From: an uncultured Chitinophagaceae bacterium
Lineage (GTDB): Bacteria; Bacteroidota; Bacteroidia; Chitinophagales; Chitinophagaceae
Assembly: GCA_903904335.1 (NCBI GenBank)
Contig: CAIVCF010000037.1
Coordinates: 1 to 63,257 of the forward strand
Direction: 5' to 3'
DNA length: 63,257 nt
This document shows positions 35,909 through 43,904 of this stretch, one piece after another. The notes below the pieces were generated by a model. It worked only from the letters and a program-made list of their open reading frames with translations, did no database searches and was not told the origin of the DNA. The position numbers were made by a program, and so were the translations under genes. Each line of letters opens with the position of its first letter. The first letter of the stretch is position 1.

Positions 35909-38122
35909 TTATATAAAGAATCGCATCATTAATAGGTCGTTGCTGATTGAAGGGAACTCAGAGTTCCGCAATTTTAAGTTTGCTGATTGTACAGCTTTCT
36001 TAGTTTCGGTTTTTTTAGGTGCATCGGGTTGATAATGATACTTTGAACTATCTGCAGGAGTATCCAATTGCTTATCTATTTCTTTAAGTTCTCTCAGCTT
36101 TTGTTCTTTTTCTCTCAATATTTGTTCTTTACTTTTTTTGAACTCATCTAAAGTTTTATTGCTGTTGTCATTGTCCTCATCATCTTTTTGTCTGTCTAGT
36201 CTTTCCAAACCCTTTTCAGTTTGAATGTATTCCACATTGCTTCTCCATTTTTCTTCATTCTGATCACTGTAATAATTCCAACCCCAGTCTTCATCATCCC
36301 AACCGATAGAAACATGCTGATAATTATTCCAGCCAATGCTTTCATTCACTTTTATTCTTTTGCCCACAGGAACTGCGATAGTTAAGATCACTTGCTGGTT
36401 ACGGAATTTTTCTGTTTGCGTTAAAGCAATTCCTTTATCGAGCATCAACACACTGTCTTTCTGATTGATGTTATAGCTGATCTTTGATGCAGTTGCATCG
36501 GCATCATTTTTCGATCTTCCGTTAGCCATTTTCGTCATCACTACCTGAAAGCTGTCTGATGTTGATTTCACGATTCTTACTCTGATATTCTGAACAAATA
36601 CGGTGTCTTCATCAAAAGTTGAAAAAGGTGCAATCTTAAACCACCTCCTGTTATTATAATATTTATTTGATGGAGGAATCGTTATTTCAAGACTATTGAC
36701 TTTCGGATTCGCGATAGAGACATTTTGTTCTATCACATGATTATTGTAACGAAAATCGTTTCTTAAGGATGCGATCAAACCAATGAAGCAGAACAGACCT
36801 ACCAACCATAATGCCAGGAATGAATAGCGGATCAAATTACTGTTACCTCTCAATTTTGCAATACGGCGGATGATAAATGTTACGATACCAATTACCGGTA
36901 CCCAAACAAATAACAGCAACGTACCCCAGGCAAAAATATCCTGCCATCCATCGGCTATTAGGAATTCTTTAGCAGGTAATAAACTTGTGAATACTACTCC
37001 AACTGCAAATAATGAAACAACCACTGAAAATAATACCACACCCAAGATAAAATATGCAAAGATCTTAAAAAGCAATACGATGATATCGCCTAAGCCTCTG
37101 CTATTCTTACGCGCAACAGTAGATGCTTCTGCCGTAAATTGTTTGCTTTTATCACCAACGGTTTGCGTAAATTCTTTACTCCATTCCTGCGCTTTTTCTT
37201 TTACTTCTGTCCCAAACTTTTCTGCACGTTCTTTTATTCCTTCCATATCACCCTGAATGGTATTCTTGATATTGTTCAGGTCCACTTTTTCTCCTTTCAT
37301 TTCCAATTTATCGGCTGTGCTTTTTGCTTCAGGGATGACTAACCAGAAAATGATATAGATGAACAGTGATCCCGGACTGAATGATAAACTTAGAAAGTGC
37401 GGAAAGCCCCACCAATCCCAATGTGTAGAACGAAATACGAATGAGATGAACGGAATCAGGAATAATAATCTTGGTATCCACGCACTGATATTAAAGTATT
37501 GTGCCAAACCGCTGCACACACCTGCTACGATCTTTTCTTCCGGATCACGGAATAAACGTTTACGTTGTGATCCGATCACTTTGGATGCACTGCTGGGAGC
37601 GGCGATCCAAAGAATCAGGTATGCAAGAAATCCAAATCCTGCACCAAATGTGGTGACTAAGAATATGACTCTTACGATTACCGGATCAATTCCGAAATAA
37701 TTGGCGATACCTGAACATACACCACCTAATACTTTATGATTTTCATCGCGGTAAAAACGGCGTGGTTCTCCTGTATTACTTGCTGCTGAAGATTGTTGCT
37801 GAGAAGAAGATTTTTGTTCTTCTTTTTCTCCGGCCAATTGTGATTTCACATTGTTTTCTTCACCTTCGAAGTCTTCGGGTCTTCCCATACTTTCGATGAT
37901 CCTGTTTACATCATCATCGGTAACACAGGTACTTCCTTTCTTTAATGCTTCACCAAATAATTCTGCAATGCGACCTTCAATATCATTGATGATCTCTTCG
38001 CTTCCTTCTTCATTGGCAAAGAATTTAGTTAAACTGTCCACATACTTCCTGAGTATGTCGTAGGCGGATTCCTCGATGGGAACTACCCTGCCCTGAAAGT
38101 TTATATTGATTACTTTTTTCAT
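35909..38122 (-). CDS. PspC-domain membrane protein (two PspC domains)
   Basis: A 737-residue membrane protein. The N-terminal ~90 residues (VININFQGRVVPIEESAYDILRKY...RPEDFEG) form a cytoplasmic helical domain. Then come two PspC domains (about 122-180, RRFYRDENHKVLGGVCSGIANYFGIDP, and 188-270, KRLFRDPEEKIVAGVCSGLAQYFN), further helices near 350-450, and a C-terminal region with beta-rich and coiled-coil parts (EQILREKEQKLRELKEIDKQL). PspC relates to envelope stress sensing. It is downstream of a PadR regulator (19-base gap), a frequent pair in Bacteroidota. Confidence 0.88.
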   Translation of the reverse strand: MKKVININFQGRVVPIEESAYDILRKYVDSLTKFFANEEGSEEIINDIEGRIAELFGEALKKGSTCVTDDDVNRIIESMGRPEDFEGEENNVKSQLAGEKEEQKSSSQQQSSAASNTGEPRRFYRDENHKVLGGVCSGIANYFGIDPVIVRVIFLVTTFGAGFGFLAYLILWIAAPSSASKVIGSQRKRLFRDPEEKIVAGVCSGLAQYFNISAWIPRLLFLIPFISFVFRSTHWDWWGFPHFLSLSFSPGSLFIYIIFWLVIPEAKSTADKLEMKGEKVDLNNIKNTIQGDMEGIKERAEKFGTEVKEKAQEWSKEFTQTVGDKSKQFTAEASTVARKNSRGLGDIIVLLFKIFAYFILGVVLFSVVVSLFAVGVVFTSLLPAKEFLIADGWQDIFAWGTLLLFVWVPVIGIVTFIIRRIAKLRGNSNLIRYSFLALWLVGLFCFIGLIASLRNDFRYNNHVIEQNVSIANPKVNSLEITIPPSNKYYNNRRWFKIAPFSTFDEDTVFVQNIRVRIVKSTSDSFQVVMTKMANGRSKNDADATASKISYNINQKDSVLMLDKGIALTQTEKFRNQQVILTIAVPVGKRIKVNESIGWNNYQHVSIGWDDEDWGWNYYSDQNEEKWRSNVEYIQTEKGLERLDRQKDDEDNDNSNKTLDEFKKSKEQILREKEQKLRELKEIDKQLDTPADSSKYHYQPDAPKKTETKKAVQSANLKLRNSEFPSISNDLLMMRFFI

Positions 38123-38141
38123 TGTCAGTTCGATTTTTTGG

Positions 38142-38507
38142 TTAAAGTTGGGTTTGATTTTCTTGAGATGAAGATTGTTGCAGTGGCTGCGTTAATGCAT
38201 GAACCGCATCGGCCAATTCTTTCCAGGTTCTTTCTAATTCCCCATAAAAGTCTAAGCCTTTATCAGTCATCACAAAATATTTTCGGGGAGGACCGCTATT
38301 ACTTTCCACCCACCGGTAAGTGAGCAATCCGGCATTTTTTAATCTTGTCAGTAAAGGATATAACGTGCCTTCCAAAATATGCAGGTTGGCAGTTTTCATT
38401 TGCTCAACAATATCACTTGGATAAACTTCGCCTTGACGGATTATGGATAAAATACAAAATTCCAATACTCCTTTTCGCATCTGGCTTTGTGTGTTCTGGA
38501 TGTCCAT
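38142..38507 (-). CDS. PadR-family transcriptional regulator
   Basis: A 121-residue winged-helix repressor. The family core is clear: MRKGVLEFCILSIIRQGEVYPSDIVEQMKTANLHILEGTLYPLLTRLKNAGLLTYRW, then the wing ESNSGPPRKYFVMTDKG and a C-terminal dimerisation helix. It sits upstream of the PspC protein and downstream of a small gene and a promoter with a perfect inverted repeat (38914-38934), consistent with autoregulation. The inducing signal is unknown. Confidence 0.9.
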   Translation of the reverse strand: MDIQNTQSQMRKGVLEFCILSIIRQGEVYPSDIVEQMKTANLHILEGTLYPLLTRLKNAGLLTYRWVESNSGPPRKYFVMTDKGLDFYGELERTWKELADAVHALTQPLQQSSSQENQTQL

Positions 38508-38525
38508 GTTGTGCTTTTTAAATCC

Positions 38526-38571
38526 GGCCTGCCGTCTTATGCTGCCATTGGTGAGTGTAAGATGGCAGGCC
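38526..38571. other. Long hairpin between the small leader gene and padR
   Basis: The arms GGCCTGCCGTCTTA (38526-38539) and TAAGATGGCAGGCC (38558-38571) pair over 14 bp with one mismatch and an 18-base loop. There is no T-run on the minus strand, so it is more likely an mRNA-processing, stability or attenuation element than a plain terminator. Confidence 0.6.
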
Positions 38572-38620
38572 TGTGATAAATAATTTTAGCTATTCAGCTT
38601 TGGTTGTTTGCCGGTTACTA

Positions 38621-38812
38621 TTAAAGAATATATCTTCTTTGAATTCTTGGTCTTGTCATTCGCTGAATGTTCCAGAAATCTGCAGTGCTTAACATGCTTT
38701 TGTGATTGGCAGTTTCATTGTTTACTGCTATTCTTTCTTTTGTTTCCTGCATTAAGTCACTCATTTCACTTGCATCGAGTTGAGTAAGGAAATTGTTTGA
38801 TTGCGTTTTCAT
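38621..38812 (-). CDS. Small protein at the head of the padR-pspC operon
   Basis: A 63-residue basic-ended peptide (MKTQSNNFLTQLDASEMSDL...RPRIQRRYIL) without a signal or membrane segment. It is the first reading frame after the predicted promoter at 38894-38924, with a leader of about 75 bases, and is followed by a long hairpin and then padR. Position and start context argue that it is real. I recognise no family. It might be a co-regulated partner of the PspC system or a leader peptide. Confidence 0.55.
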   Translation of the reverse strand: MKTQSNNFLTQLDASEMSDLMQETKERIAVNNETANHKSMLSTADFWNIQRMTRPRIQRRYIL

Positions 38813-38893
38813 GATCTTTATTTTTTAGTTTTTTAAAATGATTGTTTGTTTTTGTCTTGTAGCTTTTGTTTTTCTATTTCTACTTTGACAACA

Positions 38894-38934
38894 CAAAGAT
38901 AAGAGGTTATTTGGTACTATGCAACACATAGTAC
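38894..38934 (-). promoter_or_regulatory. Promoter and inverted-repeat operator of the padR-pspC operon
   Basis: On the minus strand TATCTTTG (38894-38901) fits the -7 consensus TAnnTTTG, and TTG (38922-38924) lies 20 bases upstream as the -33 element. A perfect inverted repeat, GTACTATG and CATAGTAC with a 5-base spacer (38914-38934), overlaps the -33 element, so a bound repressor would block RNA polymerase. PadR proteins bind this kind of site, and autoregulation is likely. Confidence 0.65.
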
Positions 38935-39525
38935 AATGTTTATTTTAGTAATTGGCTATTAGAAGAAGTATAATTGTTTGTATTTATTTGATTATTAATA
39001 CTTTATATACTATCTGTATTTTTGGGTGATTTGACAAGCGGCTTTTTTATTAGGATGAACGGTAACTCATAAAAGAAACAAGCTTACAACAGTTAGCTGT
39101 ATACAGTATAAAGTGTACGTATTTAATTAATACTTAAAGGCAGGATAAGCCTTATATAAGCCTTGTATAAGCTATCTATAAGCCTTGTATAAGCCATGTC
39201 TTTAAAGATAAGGCTTATCTAAGGGTCAAGTGTATTTTTGGAGTAGTTCAAATTTGTTTTATTTATTCTTCTATCTGCCTTTATTCCTCTATCAACCACC
39301 GCTTTTGGATTATAGTGATAAGGGTCAATCGCTGATATTGCAGTTTCAGGAGAGGATATCTGATCAAGGAATCAGCATCCAACCACAATCAGGTAAGGGG
39401 TACTGACTAAGGGCACCAATACGGCTCAAGCTAACCTGATACATTGAGCCGAATTCCTGCGAGATAAGTTCAATTACGTAACACTTGTCGATTATTGAGG
39501 GAACTACTGAATCCAAAAAATATTC
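38935..39525. other. Intergenic region between divergent padR and ars operons
   Basis: About 590 bases with no credible gene. It contains the 11-bp repeat array at 39145-39218 and a small hairpin formed by GGCTCAA and TTGAGCC near 39423-39451. A CTGAT/ATCAG inverted repeat lies at 39360-39375. Confidence 0.5.
39145..39218. repeat. 11-bp tandem repeat array (five units) with one inverted unit
   Basis: Five consecutive units: ATAAGCCTTAT, ATAAGCCTTGT, ATAAGCTATCT, ATAAGCCTTGT and ATAAGCCATGT (39145-39199). After 8 bases comes ATAAGGCTTAT (39208-39218), the exact reverse complement of the first unit. The period matches one DNA turn. Confidence 0.85.
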
Positions 39526-39541
39526 ATCGTAAAAATACGAT
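39526..39541. promoter_or_regulatory. ArsR-type operator 1
   Basis: A perfect palindrome, ATCGTAAAAATACGAT, built as ATCGTA-N4-TACGAT. It lies 53 bases before the arsR start, upstream of the presumed promoter. Confidence 0.75.
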
Positions 39542-39570
39542 AAATAAAAAATTATCCTTTACTTTGTTAT

Positions 39571-39586
39571 ATCGTATAAATACGAT
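39571..39586. promoter_or_regulatory. ArsR-type operator 2
   Basis: A second perfect ATCGTA-N4-TACGAT palindrome (ATCGTATAAATACGAT), 45 bases from the first and 7 bases before the arsR ATG. TTACTTTG at 39560-39567, one base off the TAnnTTTG consensus, lies between the two operators as a candidate -7 element. Confidence 0.75.
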
Positions 39587-39593
39587 TAACAAA

Positions 39594-39929
39594 ATGGCCG
39601 AGCACAAAAAAGAAGAATTCAGTAAGAAAGAACAGGACCTTGCCTCATTTGCAAAAGCGATGGCGCATCCTGCACGTATCGCCATCTTAAAAGTATTGGC
39701 ACAACATAATGAATGTATTTGCGGTGAGATCGTTGAAGTATTACCGTTGGCACAATCAACCGTATCGCAACATTTAAAAGAATTAAAAGATGCAGGATTA
39801 ATCAATGGCACGGTTGATGGCCCGCGCAGTTGTTATTGCATCAACTGGAAAGTATTTGAAAAATTCAATGCAGAATTTGGTTTATTATTTTCTAAACTAA
39901 AACAACAAAATAATAAATCTTGTTGCTGA
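39594..39929 (+). CDS. arsR: ArsR-family arsenic-responsive repressor
   Basis: A 111-residue winged-helix regulator. The As(III) site is the Cys pair in ECICGEIVE (Cys41 and Cys43), placed as in classical ArsR proteins. The recognition helix [19 protein letters not shown] follows. Extra Cys residues occur in PRSCYCINW and as a C-terminal CC. It would repress the arsR-arsM-aqp-arsC operon from the two palindromes just upstream. I chose the ATG at 39594 because a longer frame would run through both operators. Confidence 0.93.
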   Translation: MAEHKKEEFSKKEQDLASFAKAMAHPARIAILKVLAQHNECICGEIVEVLPLAQSTVSQHLKELKDAGLINGTVDGPRSCYCINWKVFEKFNAEFGLLFSKLKQQNNKSCC

Positions 39930-39984
39930 GCCCCAAACTTTAATAACAGTTACAAAAAAATCTTTCCACTAAAAAATAATCAAT

Positions 39985-40833
39985 ATGAAAACTGAAACAG
40001 AATTAAAAGAAATAGTAAGACAGAAATACAGTGAGATCGCAGAACAGGATAAAACAACCAATCAATCATCCTGCTGCGGTGCAGGAGGTTGCAGCACCGA
40101 AGTATATACCATCATGAATGATGAATACAAAGACATGAAGGGTTATAATCCTGATGCTGACCTTGGTTTGGGCTGCGGTTTACCAACAGAGTTCGCTAAA
40201 ATAAAAAAAGGGGATACAGTGATCGATCTTGGAAGCGGTGCAGGCAATGATTGTTTTGTTGCGAGAGCATTAACAGGAGAATCCGGCAAAGTGATTGGTA
40301 TTGATTTTACTGAAAAGATGATCGAAAAAGCCAGATCCAATGCAGAGAAATTGGGATACAATAATGTTGAGTTTCGTTTTGGTGATATTGAACAGATCCC
40401 TGTTACCGCCAATGTTGCGGATGTGATTGTCAGCAATTGTGTATTGAATCTTGTTCCCAATAAATATAATGTATTAAAAGAAGTATATCGTGTTTTAAAA
40501 CCCGGCGGACATTTCAGTATTTCTGATATTGTTCTGCAGGGACAAATACCTGCCGAATTAAAACAAGCTGCCGAAATGTATGCAGGATGCGTGGCCGGTG
40601 CCATTCAAAAGGAAGTCTATCTCGAAACCATCACAGCAACAGGCTTTAAAAATATTCAACTGCAAAAAGAAAAAGCGATCATTATTCCCGATGATATTTT
40701 AAAGAATTATCTGAATGAAGAACAGATCGCTGCTTACAAAAAAAGTAATACTGCGATTTATTCAATAACCGTTTATGCTGAAAAATCTTTATCAGAGGAA
40801 GCTTGTTGTGCGCCGGGTTGTTGCAGTAAATAA
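39985..40833 (+). CDS. arsM: Arsenite S-adenosylmethionine methyltransferase
   Basis: A 282-residue class I methyltransferase that converts As(III) to methylated, partly volatile species. The SAM site is VIDLGSGAGNDCFVA and GIDFTEKMIEKA, with DIVLQGQIP further on. The conserved arsenic-binding Cys residues are Cys64 in LGLGCGLPT and those of NCVLNLVPNK and MYAGCVAGA. Extra Cys clusters lie at the N-terminus (SSCCGAGGC) and C-terminus (CCAPGCC), as often found in bacterial ArsM. It is the second gene of the ars operon. Confidence 0.95.
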   Translation: MKTETELKEIVRQKYSEIAEQDKTTNQSSCCGAGGCSTEVYTIMNDEYKDMKGYNPDADLGLGCGLPTEFAKIKKGDTVIDLGSGAGNDCFVARALTGESGKVIGIDFTEKMIEKARSNAEKLGYNNVEFRFGDIEQIPVTANVADVIVSNCVLNLVPNKYNVLKEVYRVLKPGGHFSISDIVLQGQIPAELKQAAEMYAGCVAGAIQKEVYLETITATGFKNIQLQKEKAIIIPDDILKNYLNEEQIAAYKKSNTAIYSITVYAEKSLSEEACCAPGCCSK

Positions 40834-40856
40834 TATCAATGTAAAGTTTAGAAGGA

Positions 40857-41498
40857 ATGAAAAAATATTTTGCTGAATTCATCGGCACTTTTGCTTTAGT
40901 ATTTTGCGGCACCGGAGCCGTAACAATTAATGAAATAACAAATGGTTCAGTTACACATGTTGGCATACCAATTACTTTCGGTTTAATCGTAATGGCAATG
41001 ATTTATTCTATTGGAGATATATCGGGCGCACACATGAATCCTGCTATTACAATTGCATTTGCAGTTAATAAAAGTTTTAAATGGAAAGAAGCGATCCCTT
41101 ATATTATCAGTCAGGCGGCAGGTGCATTTGCAGCAAGCTATTTGCTTAAATTTTTATTCCCAGCCTCCGTATTTTTAGGATCAACAATGCCTTTAGGCGA
41201 AGCAGGTCAATCTTTTATTCTTGAAACGGTTCTTACTTTCTTTTTAATGTTTGTGATCTTACAAGTAGCTACAGGTTCAAAAGAACAAGGCATGTTTGCT
41301 GGATTGGCAATCGGCAGTGTTGTTTTATTAGAAGCAATGTTTGCAGGACCAATTTCTGGTGCATCTATGAATCCGATACGTTCTTTAGCGCCTGCAATTG
41401 CAAGTAATCATATAGAAAATATATGAATTTATCTAACTGCACCATTTACAGGTGCTGTATTAGCTGTTATTGTTTATAGAATTTTAAAAACAAAATAA
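40857..41498 (+). pseudogene. MIP-family aquaporin in the ars operon, interrupted by an in-frame TGA
   Basis: A major intrinsic protein channel with NPA motif 1 at 61-63 (AHMNPAIT) and motif 2 as NPI at 172-174 (SMNPIRSLAPA). In ars operons such channels pass arsenite. The frame hits TGA at 41424-41426 (codon 190), but downstream codons in the same frame continue with IYLTAPFTGAVLAVIVYRI, the expected sixth membrane helix, to a TAA at 41496-41498 that shares a base with the arsC ATG. A Trp is expected where TGA stands (TGG to TGA). So the product lacks the last helix, unless there is readthrough or a sequencing error. The open part is 40857-41426 (189 residues). Confidence 0.8.
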
Positions 41499-41923
41499 TG
41501 GAAAAGAAAAAATTACTTTTTGTTTGTATCGAAAATTCCAATCGTTCGCAAATGAGTCAGGCATTTGCAAAAATACTCGGCGGCGATGCCGTTGAAGCGT
41601 ATAGTGCCGGAAGTAAACCCAGCGGTATTGTAAATCCCAAAGCAATTGCAGCGATGAAAGAATTGCGATATGATTTAAGTACACACGACAGTAAATCATT
41701 AGATGAAGTAAAAACTTTCGCACCCTTTGATGCAGTGGTGACCATGGGTTGCGGTGATGCCTGTCCTTGGATGCCCGCCAAGAAATTCATTGACTGGCAG
41801 ATCCCGGATCCTAAACATATGGAACCTGCAGCATTCAATCAGGTACGGGATTTTATTGGTGAAAAAGTAAAAGAGCTGCTTAAAGAACTGAAAGTACAAG
41901 AGTGCGACGCAACAAAAGCCTAA
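41498..41923 (+). CDS. arsC: Arsenate reductase, low-molecular-weight phosphatase type
   Basis: A 141-residue LMW-phosphatase-fold reductase. The phosphate loop is C10-IENSN-R16 (CX5R), and the redox Cys pair is Cys85 and Cys89 in MGCGDACPW, closer together than in the plasmid pI258 enzyme. DPKHM supplies the general-acid Asp. Reduction of arsenate to arsenite would use thioredoxin and feed ArsM. The start overlaps the original aquaporin stop (TAATG). The last residues (VQECDATKA) are encoded by a reverse copy of the GTTGCGTCGCAC repeat. Confidence 0.92.
   Translation: MEKKKLLFVCIENSNRSQMSQAFAKILGGDAVEAYSAGSKPSGIVNPKAIAAMKELRYDLSTHDSKSLDEVKTFAPFDAVVTMGCGDACPWMPAKKFIDWQIPDPKHMEPAAFNQVRDFIGEKVKELLKELKVQECDATKA
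41894..41913 (-). repeat. GTTGCGTCGCAC-family dispersed repeat, copy 4, inside arsC
   Basis: The minus strand reads GTTGCGTCGCACTCTTGTAC, 19 of 20 bases like copies 1 and 2. It forms the end of the arsC reading frame. The only copy found inside a gene. Confidence 0.85.
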
Positions 41924-42042
41924 TAGTATTCCCTCCGTTTGTCCACATATTCTTTTTATTAATTTTTTATTAATTCATTTATTTTCCAAAAAAAGCTAAC
42001 TTTAAGATTATCTATCAGACTGATGAACTAAAAACTTCGAGT

Positions 42043-42471
42043 ATGAGAGGTGTAAACAGAGTTATGCTGATTGGCAATTTGGGTAAAGACCCGGATGTGC
42101 AGTATCTGGAAGGCAATATCGGCGTTGCAAAATTTCCGCTGGCAACAACAGAAACGTATAAAGACCGGAGCGGAAAATTAATTTCCCAAACGGAATGGCA
42201 TACAGTTGTACTGTGGCGCGGATTGGCTGAATTAGCACAAAAATATTTGCACAAAGGAAGTTTAATTTATATAGAAGGCCGTTTGCGTACACGCAGCTGG
42301 GAAGATAAAGAAGGCAATAAAAAATTTGCAACTGAAGTGGTAGGTGATAATCTGATCATGCTGGATAAACGCGGAGACGGACATGGGGGGCATGGCGGAA
42401 CGGATCCAATCGAAGGTTTTGGAGATGATGTTCCACCCATCGGCGATCCCGGAGAAAGTTTACCTTTCTGA
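42043..42471 (+). CDS. ssb: Single-stranded DNA-binding protein
   Basis: A 142-residue OB-fold SSB. The start MRGVNRVMLIGNLGKDPDVQYLE, the segment SQTEWHTVVLWRGLAELAQKYLHKGSLIYIEGRLRTRSWED and the acidic tail ending ESLPF (the DDIPF-like tip that binds partner proteins) are all typical. It precedes gldE and gldD, an order also known from Flavobacterium, but a terminator hairpin separates it from them. Confidence 0.93.
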   Translation: MRGVNRVMLIGNLGKDPDVQYLEGNIGVAKFPLATTETYKDRSGKLISQTEWHTVVLWRGLAELAQKYLHKGSLIYIEGRLRTRSWEDKEGNKKFATEVVGDNLIMLDKRGDGHGGHGGTDPIEGFGDDVPPIGDPGESLPF

Positions 42472-42508
42472 TAAGTTGTATAAAAAGGATATTTTCGCAG
42501 AGCATTTT

Positions 42509-42533
42509 AAAGACCGACAATCAATCGGTCTTT
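42509..42533 (+). terminator. Rho-independent terminator after ssb
   Basis: A 9-bp stem, AAAGACCGA with TCGGTCTTT, with a 7-base loop, running into TTTTTATAAT. It lies 37 bases after the ssb stop. Confidence 0.8.
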
Positions 42534-42569
42534 TTATAATAGCATCATTGTTCACTAAAATTTTTTGTT

Positions 42570-43904
42570 TTGGATTATCACCCGGGTTTAGCGAATCATT
42601 TTTTATTGTTGGCAATAAACACGCAAGCTACCACTGTTTTGATTGTTTTACTGCTGTGTTTATTTATCATCTCTTTTATTGTGAGCGGTTCTGAAGTTGC
42701 TTTCTTTTCATTAACCTATAAAGACATCAATCTTCTCAAGACCAAACAGAGCTTCTCTTATAAACGCATTGTTGATCTGCTCGAAGACCCCAAAACATTA
42801 TTGGCATCACTGTTAATTGCCAACAGTTTTATCAATATCGCCATCATCATCATCTCCAATATTTTGATGGATGATCTCTTTGTCTTCAATTATAATTATG
42901 AATGGCTTGAATTTGTGATCAAAGTGGTATCGGTAACTTTTATGCTGATCCTTTTTGGTGAAGTAATGCCCAAGGTGATGGCAACACAAAACAATATCCG
43001 TTTTGCCAAAGAAATGGGGCCGATCGTGGAATTGATACACTATATTTTTAAAAGTGTAAGCAAGTGGATGGTGAAATACAGCGATATCATTGAAAAGCGA
43101 TTATCCAACAAAGCAAGTGGCACTATCACCAATGAAGAATTATACCATGCCATTGATATTACAGACACGGGCACCAATGAAAATGAACGGAATATTTTAA
43201 AAGGTATTTTAAAATTCGGCAACATTACCGTTAAACAGATCATGCGTGCCAGATTGGAAGTGCATGGCATTGATCATGAAATGAATTTTGATGAATTGAT
43301 GAAACAGGTAGCTGATCTGCATTACAGCCGTATTCCTGTTTATAAAGACGATTTGGATGAAGTGATAGGTATGATACATACCAAAGACCTGATTCCGCAT
43401 TTGAGTGATAAATCAGATTTTAACTGGCATACATTAATGCGGCCGCCTTATTTTGTTCATGAACAAAAATTGATTGAAGATCTATTACGTGAATTTCAAA
43501 GTAAACGCATTCACTTTGCGGTAGTGGTGGATGAATTCGGCGGCACCAGCGGTATTGTAACATTAGAAGATATCATGGAAGAAATAATCGGAGACATTAA
43601 TGATGAGTTTGATGAAGAAGATGCACCTTATAAAAAATTAGACGATTATAATTATGTGTTTGAAGGAAGAACGATGATCAATGATGTTTGTAAAGTAATG
43701 GAATTGCCTGTTGATACTTTTGATACTGTAAAAGGTGAAAGCGATTCTTTAGCAGGATTAGTTCTGGAATTGGCCGGTGAAATTCCTTCAGTGAATAGTA
43801 TGGTGCCCTGCGGAGAATTTGAATTTATTGTATTGGAAGTATTAAAGAACCGCATCAATAAAATTAAAATAACTATCAAGCCGCAGTTAAGTGAAGAAAG
43901 TTAA
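42570..43904 (+). CDS. gldE: Gliding motility-associated protein GldE (CNNM/CBS hemolysin-like)
   Basis: A 444-residue membrane protein of the CorC/HlyC family. N-terminal helices belong to a DUF21 domain (LLLCLFIISFIVSGSEVAFFSL). Two CBS repeats follow at about 210-330 (IMRARLEVHGID, PVYKDDLDEVIGMIHTKDL, VVVDEFGGTSGIVTLEDIMEEIIGDI), and a transporter-associated C-terminal domain ends the protein. With gldD next door the assignment to GldE is good. In Flavobacterium, GldE is related to gliding and partly suppresses gldD-type defects. The best start is a TTG at 42570, which gives the typical short lead-in. No ATG is available nearby. It overlaps gldD by 14 bases. Confidence 0.85.
   Translation: MDYHPGLANHFLLLAINTQATTVLIVLLLCLFIISFIVSGSEVAFFSLTYKDINLLKTKQSFSYKRIVDLLEDPKTLLASLLIANSFINIAIIIISNILMDDLFVFNYNYEWLEFVIKVVSVTFMLILFGEVMPKVMATQNNIRFAKEMGPIVELIHYIFKSVSKWMVKYSDIIEKRLSNKASGTITNEELYHAIDITDTGTNENERNILKGILKFGNITVKQIMRARLEVHGIDHEMNFDELMKQVADLHYSRIPVYKDDLDEVIGMIHTKDLIPHLSDKSDFNWHTLMRPPYFVHEQKLIEDLLREFQSKRIHFAVVVDEFGGTSGIVTLEDIMEEIIGDINDEFDEEDAPYKKLDDYNYVFEGRTMINDVCKVMELPVDTFDTVKGESDSLAGLVLELAGEIPSVNSMVPCGEFEFIVLEVLKNRINKIKITIKPQLSEES

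Noticed and set aside
39145-39218. A CRISPR-like array
   Set aside because: The units are 11 bp, directly adjacent and without spacers, and no cas gene is nearby.
41424-41426. Selenocysteine or a reassigned TGA codon in the aquaporin
   Set aside because: No SECIS-like hairpin is evident, Trp is the expected residue, and other genes in the window use TGA as a normal stop (for example ssb and gldD).
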